Shown here piece after piece: positions 6,084 through 13,933 of a stretch of 14,009 bases of DNA (positions are counted from its first letter, which is position 1; every line of letters begins with the position of its first letter). The stretch covers positions 1 to 14,009 of the forward strand of contig JAGHBS010000148.1 of the NCBI GenBank assembly GCA_021160865.1, read 5' to 3'. This DNA is from Planctomycetota bacterium. GTDB lineage: Bacteria > Planctomycetota > Phycisphaerae > SM23-33. Below the pieces are notes generated by a model. That model ran no database searches, was not told the DNA's origin, and saw only the letters and a program-made list of their open reading frames with translations. The position numbers and the translations under genes are program-made.

Positions 6084-8336
6084 TTAATTGAGTTCTTTAC
6101 CTGATGCGTATAGGACGATATTACGCACCAGGGCAAAGGCGCTATTGGGGCTATAGCCCGAAACGCCCCAGCAAGGATAACCTAAAAGTCCGGCAGTCAA
6201 ATCGTCCTTGCTAAATATCACCACCAATTTACCTTTGTACCATAACCCCTTCAAACGAGGCCTGTGAGATGCCAATACCCGCGTCGCTCGACGATATGAT
6301 ACCCAAGGCAACGGCTTCTTACCTGCTGGCTTATCTATACCAAACGACGAATTATCGTATATCTTATGATCTATCGGTATCAGTCTGTACCTTACATCTG
6401 ACGAAAATAACTTACCTATCTCCTCCGCTGCTGATTTAGAAAAACTCTTACTGCCACCAGCAGCATCTATCAACAACAACCCTCCATCAGTTAGATACTT
6501 CCTCAATGCCTGCCTTTCATCCTCCGTAAAGGTAAAACTGCTCGTGCCTGTCATCGCCGCTATCGGCCAGTCAGACGCCTTCAAATCCTTCAACTCCATT
6601 GGTGAAGATACTTCCACCTTCACACGGTACTTGTTGCCCATCAGTATCGAAAACCGCTTCCACGCCAAAGGCTCAGGATCATAATTGCCCGAATACTTCA
6701 CACGACCTACCTTGACCGTCTCAACAGGCGTAAACGTCCTCGCCACCGGCCAGAGACTCACACCCCGCTTGCGAAGAGAACCCTTATCCGTCACAAAAAA
6801 GTACACATTTGCCGCTAAGTGAAATACATCTGCCTGCGTGGCATAACGATTCAACTGCCAGGCACGAGATAAATCCATAGGCGAGTGAATAGCAAGTAAG
6901 CGAATACCATTGGAAATACCCATCAGCCGTCTGCGACGAATCTTGAAATGAATGGTATAAATGGGATGATCACGACTTAGCCGTTTGAGTTCATAGCGGG
7001 GGAACATCCTGGCATAAACCCGCTGCATCGCCATATTGAAAGATACCCTGCTGCAGGCAGATTCGGAAAATATCACCCCGCCTTGAAGGACAAACTGGCG
7101 AAGGTCTTCGATATCTTCATCGGTGAACTTCGGCTTGGTGGCACCGGAGATATAAAGTATTGGGGCATCGTGCCATTCCGGTACCGGCACGCCCATATGG
7201 ATAATCTGCCAATTGACGGGCTTTTCGAACCTTTGAGTAATCCAGCGGGTAAGGTTGGCAAGGTCGCGAGGGCGGCAATTCCACGTGCCCGGATATTGCA
7301 ACTTATTGAACAATACTGGATGCTGACCACGGGCAAGAAAAAGAAGGGCAAACGAAGTATCTACTATACTGCCCCACCCCCCTGCTGCACCTTGCTTTTG
7401 AAGTAAGTTAGTTGCACCAAGTTTGTACCAATCTTTTTTGCCGAAGTATTTATACCCGCTTGCAAGCCCAACCCGCTCGACGCCATAAAGGTAGTAATAA
7501 TACCATGAATTGCCTCTGCCGGGATTAGATGCAGGGTCGAAGTTCTTATCCATCCATTGGAGTCCTCGGACAATCGGCATATAGTCAGTTTTGGCTTTAC
7601 AACTGATGAACTGACGATAATAGATAGCATCGAAGCAGATGAACATGGTCGCCAGACCTGCTGCTGACATCGAACCATAGGAAGAGCCCGATTTCTGATA
7701 AGACCATCCCCCATCAGGATGTTGGTCTTCTATCCAATGTTTCTCTACGAGCTTCCAATACCAGCCGGGTACCTCTACCCCGTTTCTTGCCCCTGCCCAT
7801 ACGCCCAGGACAGCTAACTGGCTATTCGAATTGTCATATCGTCCACCTGGTAATTCATTGATGTTGCGGATGGGTCGCAAGACCTTCCTGTAAGGAGAAT
7901 AATTATACCCGCCGTGCTTGCCGACAGACCTGACAAGCCATTCAACATCCTCGGCAAGTTTTTTACGGTACGGGCTATTGCGTCCCAGCATTGCCCAGAC
8001 ATTTGCACGCAGTCCTCGAGTATATGTGCCTAAAGGGTTGAGTTCTGCAAGCCACTTGAGGGTCTTTTTCATTCGTGGGCTTTGATGGCTTTCACCGGCG
8101 GCAAGGAGGGCGTAGGTACAAAGGGCAGTTACACCGCCATAGTTTGGCTCATTAGGTTTGTACCGTTCGGGCCAGTGTCCATTAGACCATTGTGTCCAAA
8201 GATATGCCTTTGCCTTCTCGATTGCCTTAGAGACTGCTTGAGCGTCCCATTCACCTGGCTGGGCAGTTGTTCGTAACGGCAGCAATAGAATAATTGCCAA
8301 GATAACTGCCATTGGTATAAATAGGTTCCGCGTCAT
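6084..8336 (-). CDS. Secreted toroid-repeat protein with two DUF4159-like modules
   Basis: This 750-residue exported protein has a signal peptide (residues 1-25, hydrophobic core about 5-21, likely cut TTA|QPG). Residues 28-340 contain alpha-alpha toroid repeats like those of prenyltransferases and squalene cyclases: GGVTALCTYALLAAG (67-81), GGYNYSPY (142-149), PDGGWSYQ (207-214) and GGWGSIVDTSFALLFLAR (319-336). The DxDD motif of true cyclases is absent. Residues 383-500 and 541-744 are two DUF4159-like modules with a class I glutamine-amidotransferase-like look; compare GATKPKFTDED (398-408) with GTSSFTFTEDE (597-607). DUF4159 proteins of planctomycetes are uncharacterised and often sit near MoxR/vWA genes, which are not seen here. 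I chose the ATG at 8334-8336 because GAGGA lies upstream; a TTG at 8358-8360 would spoil the signal peptide. It starts 100 bp after gyrA, with no clear promoter or terminator between. Confidence 0.88.
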   Translation of the reverse strand: MTRNLFIPMAVILAIILLLPLRTTAQPGEWDAQAVSKAIEKAKAYLWTQWSNGHWPERYKPNEPNYGGVTALCTYALLAAGESHQSPRMKKTLKWLAELNPLGTYTRGLRANVWAMLGRNSPYRKKLAEDVEWLVRSVGKHGGYNYSPYRKVLRPIRNINELPGGRYDNSNSQLAVLGVWAGARNGVEVPGWYWKLVEKHWIEDQHPDGGWSYQKSGSSYGSMSAAGLATMFICFDAIYYRQFISCKAKTDYMPIVRGLQWMDKNFDPASNPGRGNSWYYYYLYGVERVGLASGYKYFGKKDWYKLGATNLLQKQGAAGGWGSIVDTSFALLFLARGQHPVLFNKLQYPGTWNCRPRDLANLTRWITQRFEKPVNWQIIHMGVPVPEWHDAPILYISGATKPKFTDEDIEDLRQFVLQGGVIFSESACSRVSFNMAMQRVYARMFPRYELKRLSRDHPIYTIHFKIRRRRLMGISNGIRLLAIHSPMDLSRAWQLNRYATQADVFHLAANVYFFVTDKGSLRKRGVSLWPVARTFTPVETVKVGRVKYSGNYDPEPLAWKRFSILMGNKYRVKVEVSSPMELKDLKASDWPIAAMTGTSSFTFTEDERQALRKYLTDGGLLLIDAAGGSKSFSKSAAEEIGKLFSSDVRYRLIPIDHKIYDNSSFGIDKPAGKKPLPWVSYRRATRVLASHRPRLKGLWYKGKLVVIFSKDDLTAGLLGYPCWGVSGYSPNSAFALVRNIVLYASGKELN

Positions 8337-8436
8337 AAGCGCATCATCCTCATCGAGCAATAAGCATTGCGGTTATCGCTAATTATTTTAACTTCGTAAA
8401 CACCATTTGAGGATTAACGTTTTCCTGATTTATTTA

Positions 8437-11079
8437 CTATGGCTTGTTTATGGATGGCTTTTCGATTTCCTCAGCGGCTGAATCATCGGCTTCAATTTTA
8501 GCCAATCCAACCACGCGATCATCATCATCCAAACCGATTAATCGTACCCCCTGTGTGGCTCGACCGATGGTTCTGATATCGCTAACCCCGATTCGTACAA
8601 CCATTCCTTTTTCGGTAATAAGCACCATTTCGTCTTCATCTCGTACGGTTTTGACAGCAACGACTTTACCATTTCTCCCAGTGGTTCGGATGTTTATTAT
8701 GCCGGTGCCGCCACGGGATTGGCATCTATATTCCTCAAACTTTGTCCGCTTGCCATAGCCATGCTCGCATACTGTAAGCAATGTTGCGGATGGTTCAACA
8801 GCAGCCATTCCGATTACTTCATCATTATCCCGCAGGGTTATTCCACGAACACCGCTGGCGGTTCTGCCCATTGGGCGAACATCGGTTTCCTTGAACCTGA
8901 TAGCCATTCCATTCTGCGTGCAAAGTACAATCTCATCATTTCCATGTGTAATAATAGCCCCGATGACCATATCACCTTTTTCAAGACCAATCGCCTGAAT
9001 ACCACCTTTCCTTGGATTGCCATAGGCAGAGAGGATGGTCTTTTTTACTTTGCCCTTCTTTGTTCCTATGACAAGGTAGCGATCGTCAAACTTACGAACA
9101 GCAATGACGGCACAGATTCTTTCATCCTTCTGTAGCGAGAGGATATTTACGATTGCCCTTCCTCGGGACTGCCTGCTCATCGAGGGTACATCGTAAACCT
9201 TCAACCAGTACATTCTGCCTGTATTAGTGAAGAACAGCATGTAATCGTGTGTCGAGGCGATGAATACCTGCTCGATAAAATCGCCCTCCTTCCTATCTGA
9301 TCCGATAATACCTTTACCTCCCCTGCCCTGCCGACGATACGTTGATAACGGCATTCGCTTGATATAGCCTGAATGGCTTAGCATCACGACGACATCTTCC
9401 TCAGCAATGAGGTCTTCAATATCAAAATCAGCCTCCTGCTCGATGATTTCGGTTCGACGTGGGTCAGCATATTTTTCCTTTATCTCATAAATATCCTCAC
9501 GGATAACGTCCCAAAGCAGCCTTTCATCGGAAAGTATGGCTTCATAGCCGGAAATTTCCTCTACCAATGCAGAGTAATCCTTTGCAAGTTTCTCAATTTC
9601 CAAACCGGTTAGCCTTTGAAGCTGCATAGCAAGGATGGCATCAGCCTGGACGGCTGTTAGATTTCTACCGCCTTTGACCGACGCCCATTTGACAAAGGTT
9701 GCGGGTAGCAATTTTTTTACCGTTGCACGCTCCGATAGACGAAGAGTTTTGCTCATCAATCGCTGCTTTGCAGTGGGAACATCAGGGCTTGACTTAATAA
9801 TGGCGATAATATCATCGATGTCAGCTACTGCCAGGATGAGTCCCTCTAACAGGTGTGCTCGCTGTTTAGCACGAAGCAGAAGGAAATTTGTTCGCCTTCG
9901 TACCACTTCGCAGCGATGATCAAGGAACGCCTGAAGTAGTTGCTTCAAGTTCAAGGTCCGCGGGGCACGGTTTACCAGTACGATATTGATGATGCTGAAA
10001 GTAGTCTGAAGCGGGGTGTATTGGTAAAGTTGTTTCACGACGACTTCGGGTTCAGCCCCCTTTCTCAACTCCAATACAATCTTCATCCCTTCTTTATCTG
10101 AATGGTCGCTAATGTCGACGATATCGGGAATTCTGCCGTTCTTTACATTATCAGCAATCCGCTCGATAATCGTGCTTTTGAGTACCTGGTAGGGGATTTC
10201 TGTGATTACGATTTGTGTCTTTCCGCCTCTGACCTGCTCGGTATGCATTCTGCCTCGGACGGTCAGATGTCCTCTGCCGGTGAGGTATCCCTTCCGAATC
10301 CCACTCTTACCGCAGATTATCCCACCTGTAGGAAAATCAGGTCCCTGGATGAACTCCATCAATTCGTCAACATCGGCATCAGGATGATCAATCAGGTAAA
10401 CCAGTGCATCACAAACTTCCCCTAGATTATGCGGCGGAATGGAAGTAGCCATTCCTACAGCAATTCCCTGCGTTCCGTTGGCTAATAGATTCGGAAACTT
10501 CGACGGTAAAACGGTAGGTTCGGTGCGAGTGTCATCATAGTTTGGCTGCATATCGACGGTGTCATACTGGATATCCTGAAGCATTTCCATTGCCACCGCC
10601 GTCATTCGTGCTTCGGTGTACCTCATAGCTGCTGGTGGGTCACCGTCTATCGAGCCGAAGTTGCCCTGTGGATCAACGAGGGGGTAGCGGATATTCCAGG
10701 GCTGGCCAAGTCTGACCAGCGTCGGATAAACAACTCCCTCACCATGAGGATGGTAATTACCCGATGTATCACCTGCTATTTTTGCACATTTTCGATGCTT
10801 GCTATTCGGACCTAATCGCAGGTCATACATTGCCATCAGTACACGGCGTTGGGAGGGTTTCAGGCCATCACGCACGTCAGGCAGGGCACGATCCATAATA
10901 GTACTCATCGCATAGGTCAGGTATGAATCGCGCATCTCCTGCTCGACTGGCCAATCCTCCACCCGCTCACCTGGAAACTTCAACTCCGCAACGGTTGTGG
11001 AAGAACCAGCCTCGGAACCATTCTGCTGATTATTCTCATCATTGAACTTTTGCTTACCTTCACGCATCTTCTTTTTCAC
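8437..11079 (-). CDS. gyrA: DNA gyrase subunit A
   Basis: GyrA is the DNA-cleaving subunit of gyrase (A2B2), which introduces negative supercoils using ATP. The 880-residue protein has the winged-helix and tower domains (about 45-400), the coiled-coil gate (about 400-540) and a C-terminal beta-pinwheel (about 560-855). The catalytic tyrosine is Tyr154 in AAMRYTE, with Arg153 beside it. Six pinwheel blades are visible, and the GyrA box reads QGRGGKG (584-590), with Gly where Arg or Lys is usual at its second position; its presence separates GyrA from ParC. In the quinolone region, E. coli Ser83 and Asp87 correspond to Gly115 and Pro119. The GTG at 11077-11079 follows GAGGTG at good spacing; an ATG four codons on is also possible. 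The tail (864-880) is acidic then polar. gyrB is not adjacent. Confidence 0.97.
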   Translation of the reverse strand: MKKKMREGKQKFNDENNQQNGSEAGSSTTVAELKFPGERVEDWPVEQEMRDSYLTYAMSTIMDRALPDVRDGLKPSQRRVLMAMYDLRLGPNSKHRKCAKIAGDTSGNYHPHGEGVVYPTLVRLGQPWNIRYPLVDPQGNFGSIDGDPPAAMRYTEARMTAVAMEMLQDIQYDTVDMQPNYDDTRTEPTVLPSKFPNLLANGTQGIAVGMATSIPPHNLGEVCDALVYLIDHPDADVDELMEFIQGPDFPTGGIICGKSGIRKGYLTGRGHLTVRGRMHTEQVRGGKTQIVITEIPYQVLKSTIIERIADNVKNGRIPDIVDISDHSDKEGMKIVLELRKGAEPEVVVKQLYQYTPLQTTFSIINIVLVNRAPRTLNLKQLLQAFLDHRCEVVRRRTNFLLLRAKQRAHLLEGLILAVADIDDIIAIIKSSPDVPTAKQRLMSKTLRLSERATVKKLLPATFVKWASVKGGRNLTAVQADAILAMQLQRLTGLEIEKLAKDYSALVEEISGYEAILSDERLLWDVIREDIYEIKEKYADPRRTEIIEQEADFDIEDLIAEEDVVVMLSHSGYIKRMPLSTYRRQGRGGKGIIGSDRKEGDFIEQVFIASTHDYMLFFTNTGRMYWLKVYDVPSMSRQSRGRAIVNILSLQKDERICAVIAVRKFDDRYLVIGTKKGKVKKTILSAYGNPRKGGIQAIGLEKGDMVIGAIITHGNDEIVLCTQNGMAIRFKETDVRPMGRTASGVRGITLRDNDEVIGMAAVEPSATLLTVCEHGYGKRTKFEEYRCQSRGGTGIINIRTTGRNGKVVAVKTVRDEDEMVLITEKGMVVRIGVSDIRTIGRATQGVRLIGLDDDDRVVGLAKIEADDSAAEEIEKPSINKP

Positions 11080-11138
11080 CTAAGCACCTCATAACAAAAC
11101 CATTACCAACAATTCAAAAGCAAACTACCCTCTTCTAT

Positions 11139-11167
11139 ATTATCCCACAAACCACCTGGATTGTACA
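11139..11167 (-). promoter_or_regulatory. Candidate gyrA promoter
   Basis: TGTACA (11162-11167, four of six) is separated by exactly 17 bp from GATAAT (11139-11144, five of six). The start would fall near 11132, about 50 nt before the gyrA GTG. The GAGGTG ribosome-binding site is at 11085-11090. Confidence 0.4.
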
Positions 11168-11175
11168 GAATTGAC

Positions 11176-11344
11176 TTACCCTACAGGGCTTTTGGCGTGA
11201 AGAAATTCTCTCTGTGATGCAGGCCTTTTATAGAGAACCTCACCACAGCCGCCACAAAACAGGAATTACTCCGTGCCCCTGAAGCAGTTCCACAATATCC
11301 TCAATCTTCGGCAGCAATAGAACAAAGGCAGTCTCAATTGCCAC
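11176..11344 (-). pseudogene. Possible frameshifted small zinc-ribbon gene
   Basis: A GTG at 11342-11344 opens a 34-codon frame containing LLPKIEDIVELLQGHGVIPV and ending at 11240-11242. One frame over, 11176-11265 is open and encodes CGGCGEVLYKRPAS, a CxxC knuckle as in zinc ribbons. Removing one T from the run of four near 11257-11260 would join them into about 56 residues, GVIPV running into CGGCGEVLY. Neither half has a clear ribosome-binding site. It may be a gene broken by a single-base change, a sequencing error, or chance; no second CxxC follows. It lies between a membrane-protein gene and the gyrA promoter. Confidence 0.25.
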
Positions 11345-11396
11345 TCGTCGGATTGCCCAGGTAGAGATGGTTATATTCGCTCTCTTTCGGTGTCAT

Positions 11397-11495
11397 TTAA
11401 GTGAGGCGATAAAGGTAGGAAGGTCCAACAAAGATAACTAAAAAGGCTGCGGGTAAGATCAGCAATCGTAATATCACTATCCGCCACTTGCGCAT
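11397..11495 (-). CDS. Possible 32-residue membrane peptide
   Basis: An ATG at 11493-11495, 16 bp after the stop of the UPF0104-like gene, opens 32 codons: a basic start (MRKWR) followed by a strongly hydrophobic stretch (ILRLLILPAAFLVIFVGPSY) and a TAA at 11397-11399. The same frame restarts at once with another ATG (11394-11396) and runs 20 more codons to 11334. This looks either like a free-standing small membrane protein or like the signal-anchor start of a longer gene now cut by stop codons. The ribosome-binding site is weak. No family recognised. Confidence 0.3.
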   Translation of the reverse strand: MRKWRIVILRLLILPAAFLVIFVGPSYLYRLT

Positions 11496-11511
11496 AATCT
11501 TTGTTTCTCTT

Positions 11512-12474
11512 TTATTCCACTTCACTTTGGGTTATCTGGGAAATTACACCACTAACCCAGGCAGCTACTATACCAATCGCTGCAGGGATAACCAGTACGA
11601 TCATTGCATTTGCCAGGTATGCTGCCAATATCATCTCTGCAGGGAATCCGAATGCACCGAAAACCAAAACTGCAACACCCTCACGCACGCCGAACCCCCC
11701 AGGCGTTGCAGGTAGCAAATTGTGCAACATTACCACCGGGGTCAATGCACATCCCTGCAATAAGGATATGTTCCCAAAAGCACGCAGACAACAAAATACC
11801 GATAGGATGCTAAGCATCTCTGAAACCAGCGAGATAGAATAAAATATCCCGAACTGGTTCCACTGCAGCCTTGCCTCGGCTAATTCCTTTGCCTTTCCAG
11901 GCAAAACCCTGCTTAAAATCCTCCAAAGCCCTGCAGGACGATAATGCACCAGTAATGGCACACCCAATGCACCAGCCAGCAGTAACGGTGCGATTATGAG
12001 CAGCCAGGGTGAAACTGCCGAGCCTGAAATCAACACCATCCCCGAAAACACAAGGTAAAACAAACCTATGATGCACCAGGTCAAAACGGCAGATAGGTCG
12101 AACATCCGCTCAATCACAATCCACCCTGCCAGTTTGATACGAGCGCCCTTCGGAACAAATAGCGGTCGGATAATCTCACCGCTCCTGAGCGGAGTTACTA
12201 AACCCACTCCAAGCCCTGCCAGCATTGAAACCACCGCCTTGGAGAAGCTTACCTGTTGATTTTCCAGCGAAATAATCCATCGCCAGCGACCGCTTCGCAC
12301 CGTCCAGTAAAGAACGGCTATCACAGCCGCCAATAAGAGATAATGCACATCAGCATGGGAAATGCGATTGGCAACCTCTCCCCATCGCTGACGAGATAAC
12401 AGCAATGCCAAAAGTCCCACTGCCAGAATAAGCGATACCGAATAACGAATCCACTTTCTCAAGCCGATATGCAT
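11512..12474 (-). CDS. UPF0104/LPG-synthase-TM-like integral membrane protein
   Basis: This 320-residue polytopic inner-membrane protein has about eight hydrophobic segments (roughly 10-27, 44-60, 80-95, 126-149, 155-177, 208-230, 245-275, 280-312). It carries the three hallmark motifs of the lysylphosphatidylglycerol synthase transmembrane/flippase-like family (PF03706): TPLRSGEIIRP (94-104), ERMFD (122-126) and LPATPGGFGVREG (254-266). Family members include the flippase half of MprF and AglD-like proteins, which handle lipids or lipid-linked sugars. The soluble aminoacyl-transfer domain of MprF is absent, so it is a transmembrane-only member. No start has a good Shine-Dalgarno; I chose the ATG at 12472-12474, while a GTG at 12499-12501 would add nine residues. 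A terminator upstream separates it from the FHA gene, so it probably has its own promoter. Confidence 0.88.
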   Translation of the reverse strand: MHIGLRKWIRYSVSLILAVGLLALLLSRQRWGEVANRISHADVHYLLLAAVIAVLYWTVRSGRWRWIISLENQQVSFSKAVVSMLAGLGVGLVTPLRSGEIIRPLFVPKGARIKLAGWIVIERMFDLSAVLTWCIIGLFYLVFSGMVLISGSAVSPWLLIIAPLLLAGALGVPLLVHYRPAGLWRILSRVLPGKAKELAEARLQWNQFGIFYSISLVSEMLSILSVFCCLRAFGNISLLQGCALTPVVMLHNLLPATPGGFGVREGVAVLVFGAFGFPAEMILAAYLANAMIVLVIPAAIGIVAAWVSGVISQITQSEVE

Positions 12475-12546
12475 TTGAAAAATGAAGGTACAGGAAAGCA
12501 CGGCTCAGGAAAAGTCAAAAGATACACTAATTGCGCCTGAACAATG

Positions 12547-12579
12547 AAAAACACCGTGGACATCACGAAAATCACGGTG
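12547..12579 (-). terminator. Intrinsic terminator downstream of the FHA-protein gene
   Basis: On the minus strand CACCGTG (12573-12579) pairs perfectly with CACGGTG (12552-12558) over a 14-nt loop and is followed directly by TTTTT (12547-12551). It lies about 165 bp after the FHA gene stop and before the next membrane-protein gene. The stem is only 7 bp with a largish loop, so termination may be partial. Confidence 0.5.
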
Positions 12580-12718
12580 CAAACGAAAAGCCGAAAATGC
12601 TTACTGGCTCAATTGAAACAGAATTATCCAAAGTGGGGGAGATAAAAAGATTAGTAGAACCAAAAGGATATTTTCTTACAATCTTGGCTTTTTCTGCGTT
12701 GTTGGGGTGATAATCCAT
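12572..12718 (-). CDS. Weak candidate 48-residue ORF
   Basis: An ATG at 12716-12718 opens 48 codons ending in a TGA (12572-12574) inside the terminator stem. The product contains NNAEKAKIVRKYPF and a Ser/Thr/Pro-rich second half; no family, signal or membrane segment is seen. The nearest AAGG is about 12 nt from the start, so the ribosome-binding site is poor. It sits 26 bp after the FHA gene. It may be a small co-transcribed gene or simply untranslated 3' sequence; I lean to the latter. Confidence 0.18.
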   Translation of the reverse strand: MDYHPNNAEKAKIVRKYPFGSTNLFISPTLDNSVSIEPVSIFGFSFAP

Positions 12719-12744
12719 CCGAAAAATCTACCTTGATGTAGAAT

Positions 12745-13863
12745 CTACCATGGCCTTTTTATTTCTCGTTTCTTCTTACGACGTATCTTCTTGACACGGT
12801 TTAGATGCTTTAGAACGTTTTTAAACAAGATACTATCCTCTTCGGGGAAAAGTGTGAGTATTTCTTGAAATTGTGCCTCTGCCCTTGCCCAGTCTTTATT
12901 TTTCTCCCATAGACATGCCTGGGTATATTTTTTCCATATAACATCGGTAAGTTTTTTGAGGACCTCGTGATATATAAAGTCATACTTAGGGTCGTCAAAG
13001 TAATTTTGCCCGCTGTATGCAAGGGCTTCTTTGAAAGCATGGGCGCATTCGTACAGTTTTGATTCATCAAGACCAAATTGTTCGTAAAGACTGATTGCTT
13101 CTTTGAGTTTTTCCCTCATTCGTGCGATGTTGGGGGTTCGTTTTATCTCTGCCTTGATAGCATCGCGAACTTGCGAATTCGTCAGAATTAATGGCATGGG
13201 GATACTTTCATCGGAAGGCTTAGCGATGCTTTTCAGGATAATCGCCCCTATAATAATGAGAATGAAATATATACACAAGCCGATGGCGATTTTTCGTCGC
13301 CGTGCTCTGCGTTCAGCCTCAATTCGCTCGCTGGGAGATAGCTCAACTGCCTTGGTCTTGCGAGCCTCTTTCTCTTTTTTGTCCAATTCTGCATGCTGGG
13401 AGACTTCCTTTTCTACTGCTTTAACTGCCTCAGGCTGATTAGACTCCTTCTCGACCTTTTCCTCTTCATGCTTGATTTCGCGTCCAAAGGCATCTTTCGC
13501 ACCTTCCTCTTTGAGTGATTCCTTATAAGAGAAAAGAGCAAGTTCAGGATCATCGCCTGCTGAGACAAAAAGTACCTGTGTTTCCAAGCCCAATCCTATC
13601 AAGTCCCCTGTTTCAAGGATGATTTTCTTCCCCGCCTTGTACCGTTTGCCATTGATCCACACACCTTGCTTGGAGAGAATTTCGAATGTGGGGCCATCCG
13701 AGAGCATCTCGTACTTCAAATGCTTCCGAGAGATGTACTGTTCGGTAAATAATACATCAGCGTTAGCGCCCCTGCCAAGGATTGCAACGGGACGGGTTAG
13801 CTTAACCCGCTGACCTTTCTGAGGTCCTGCTACGAAGATTAATTCCGGATATTCCTTACTCAT
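12745..13863 (-). CDS. FHA-domain single-pass membrane protein with TPR-like tail
   Basis: This 372-residue protein has an N-terminal forkhead-associated domain (about 7-100) with the phosphothreonine-binding residues: Gly30-Arg31 (LGRG), Ser45-Arg46-Lys47-His48 (ISRKH) and Asn71-Gly72 (INGKRY). A long charged, Lys/Glu-rich linker (about 115-180) ends in a very basic RRARRRK just before a single hydrophobic span (192-211). By the positive-inside rule the FHA domain is cytoplasmic. The exterior part (212-372) is helical, with a TPR-like pair around 304-355 (WARAEAQFQEILTLFP) and a highly basic end (KKIRRKKKREIKRP). It probably couples threonine-phosphorylated partners inside to something at or beyond the membrane. 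I chose the ATG at 13861-13863; a TTG five codons upstream has no ribosome-binding site. An extended -10 promoter lies just upstream. No kinase gene is visible nearby. Confidence 0.9.
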   Translation of the reverse strand: MSKEYPELIFVAGPQKGQRVKLTRPVAILGRGANADVLFTEQYISRKHLKYEMLSDGPTFEILSKQGVWINGKRYKAGKKIILETGDLIGLGLETQVLFVSAGDDPELALFSYKESLKEEGAKDAFGREIKHEEEKVEKESNQPEAVKAVEKEVSQHAELDKKEKEARKTKAVELSPSERIEAERRARRRKIAIGLCIYFILIIIGAIILKSIAKPSDESIPMPLILTNSQVRDAIKAEIKRTPNIARMREKLKEAISLYEQFGLDESKLYECAHAFKEALAYSGQNYFDDPKYDFIYHEVLKKLTDVIWKKYTQACLWEKNKDWARAEAQFQEILTLFPEEDSILFKNVLKHLNRVKKIRRKKKREIKRPW

Positions 13864-13882
13864 ATCCTTGGAAATCAAACGC

Positions 13883-13899
13883 TGATATTTATTATATCA
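13883..13899 (-). promoter_or_regulatory. Extended -10 promoter of the FHA gene with overlapping dyad
   Basis: TGATATAAT (13891-13899 on the minus strand) is a perfect TATAAT with the TGn extension; the -35 region is poor, as is common for extended -10 promoters. The same bases form a perfect dyad, TGATAT-TTATT-ATATCA (13883-13899), which could be an operator overlapping the -10. The expected start is about 20 nt before the ATG at 13861-13863. Confidence 0.45.
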
Positions 13900-13933
13900 C
13901 ATGGTCGATATTGTTATTTCACAAAGACTGCCG

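Noticed and set aside
7073..7714. Open frames of about 90-115 codons within the DUF4159 gene on both strands
   Set aside because: They are out-of-frame shadows of a long, well-supported coding sequence.
8437..11079. ParC (topoisomerase IV) instead of GyrA
   Set aside because: A full six-blade C-terminal pinwheel with a GyrA box (QGRGGKG) is present, which marks GyrA.
11334..11396. NHLYLGNPTSG as the start of a DNA/RNA non-specific endonuclease
   Set aside because: The short LGNP-like resemblance is not followed by the rest of the family's motifs in any frame, so it is probably chance.
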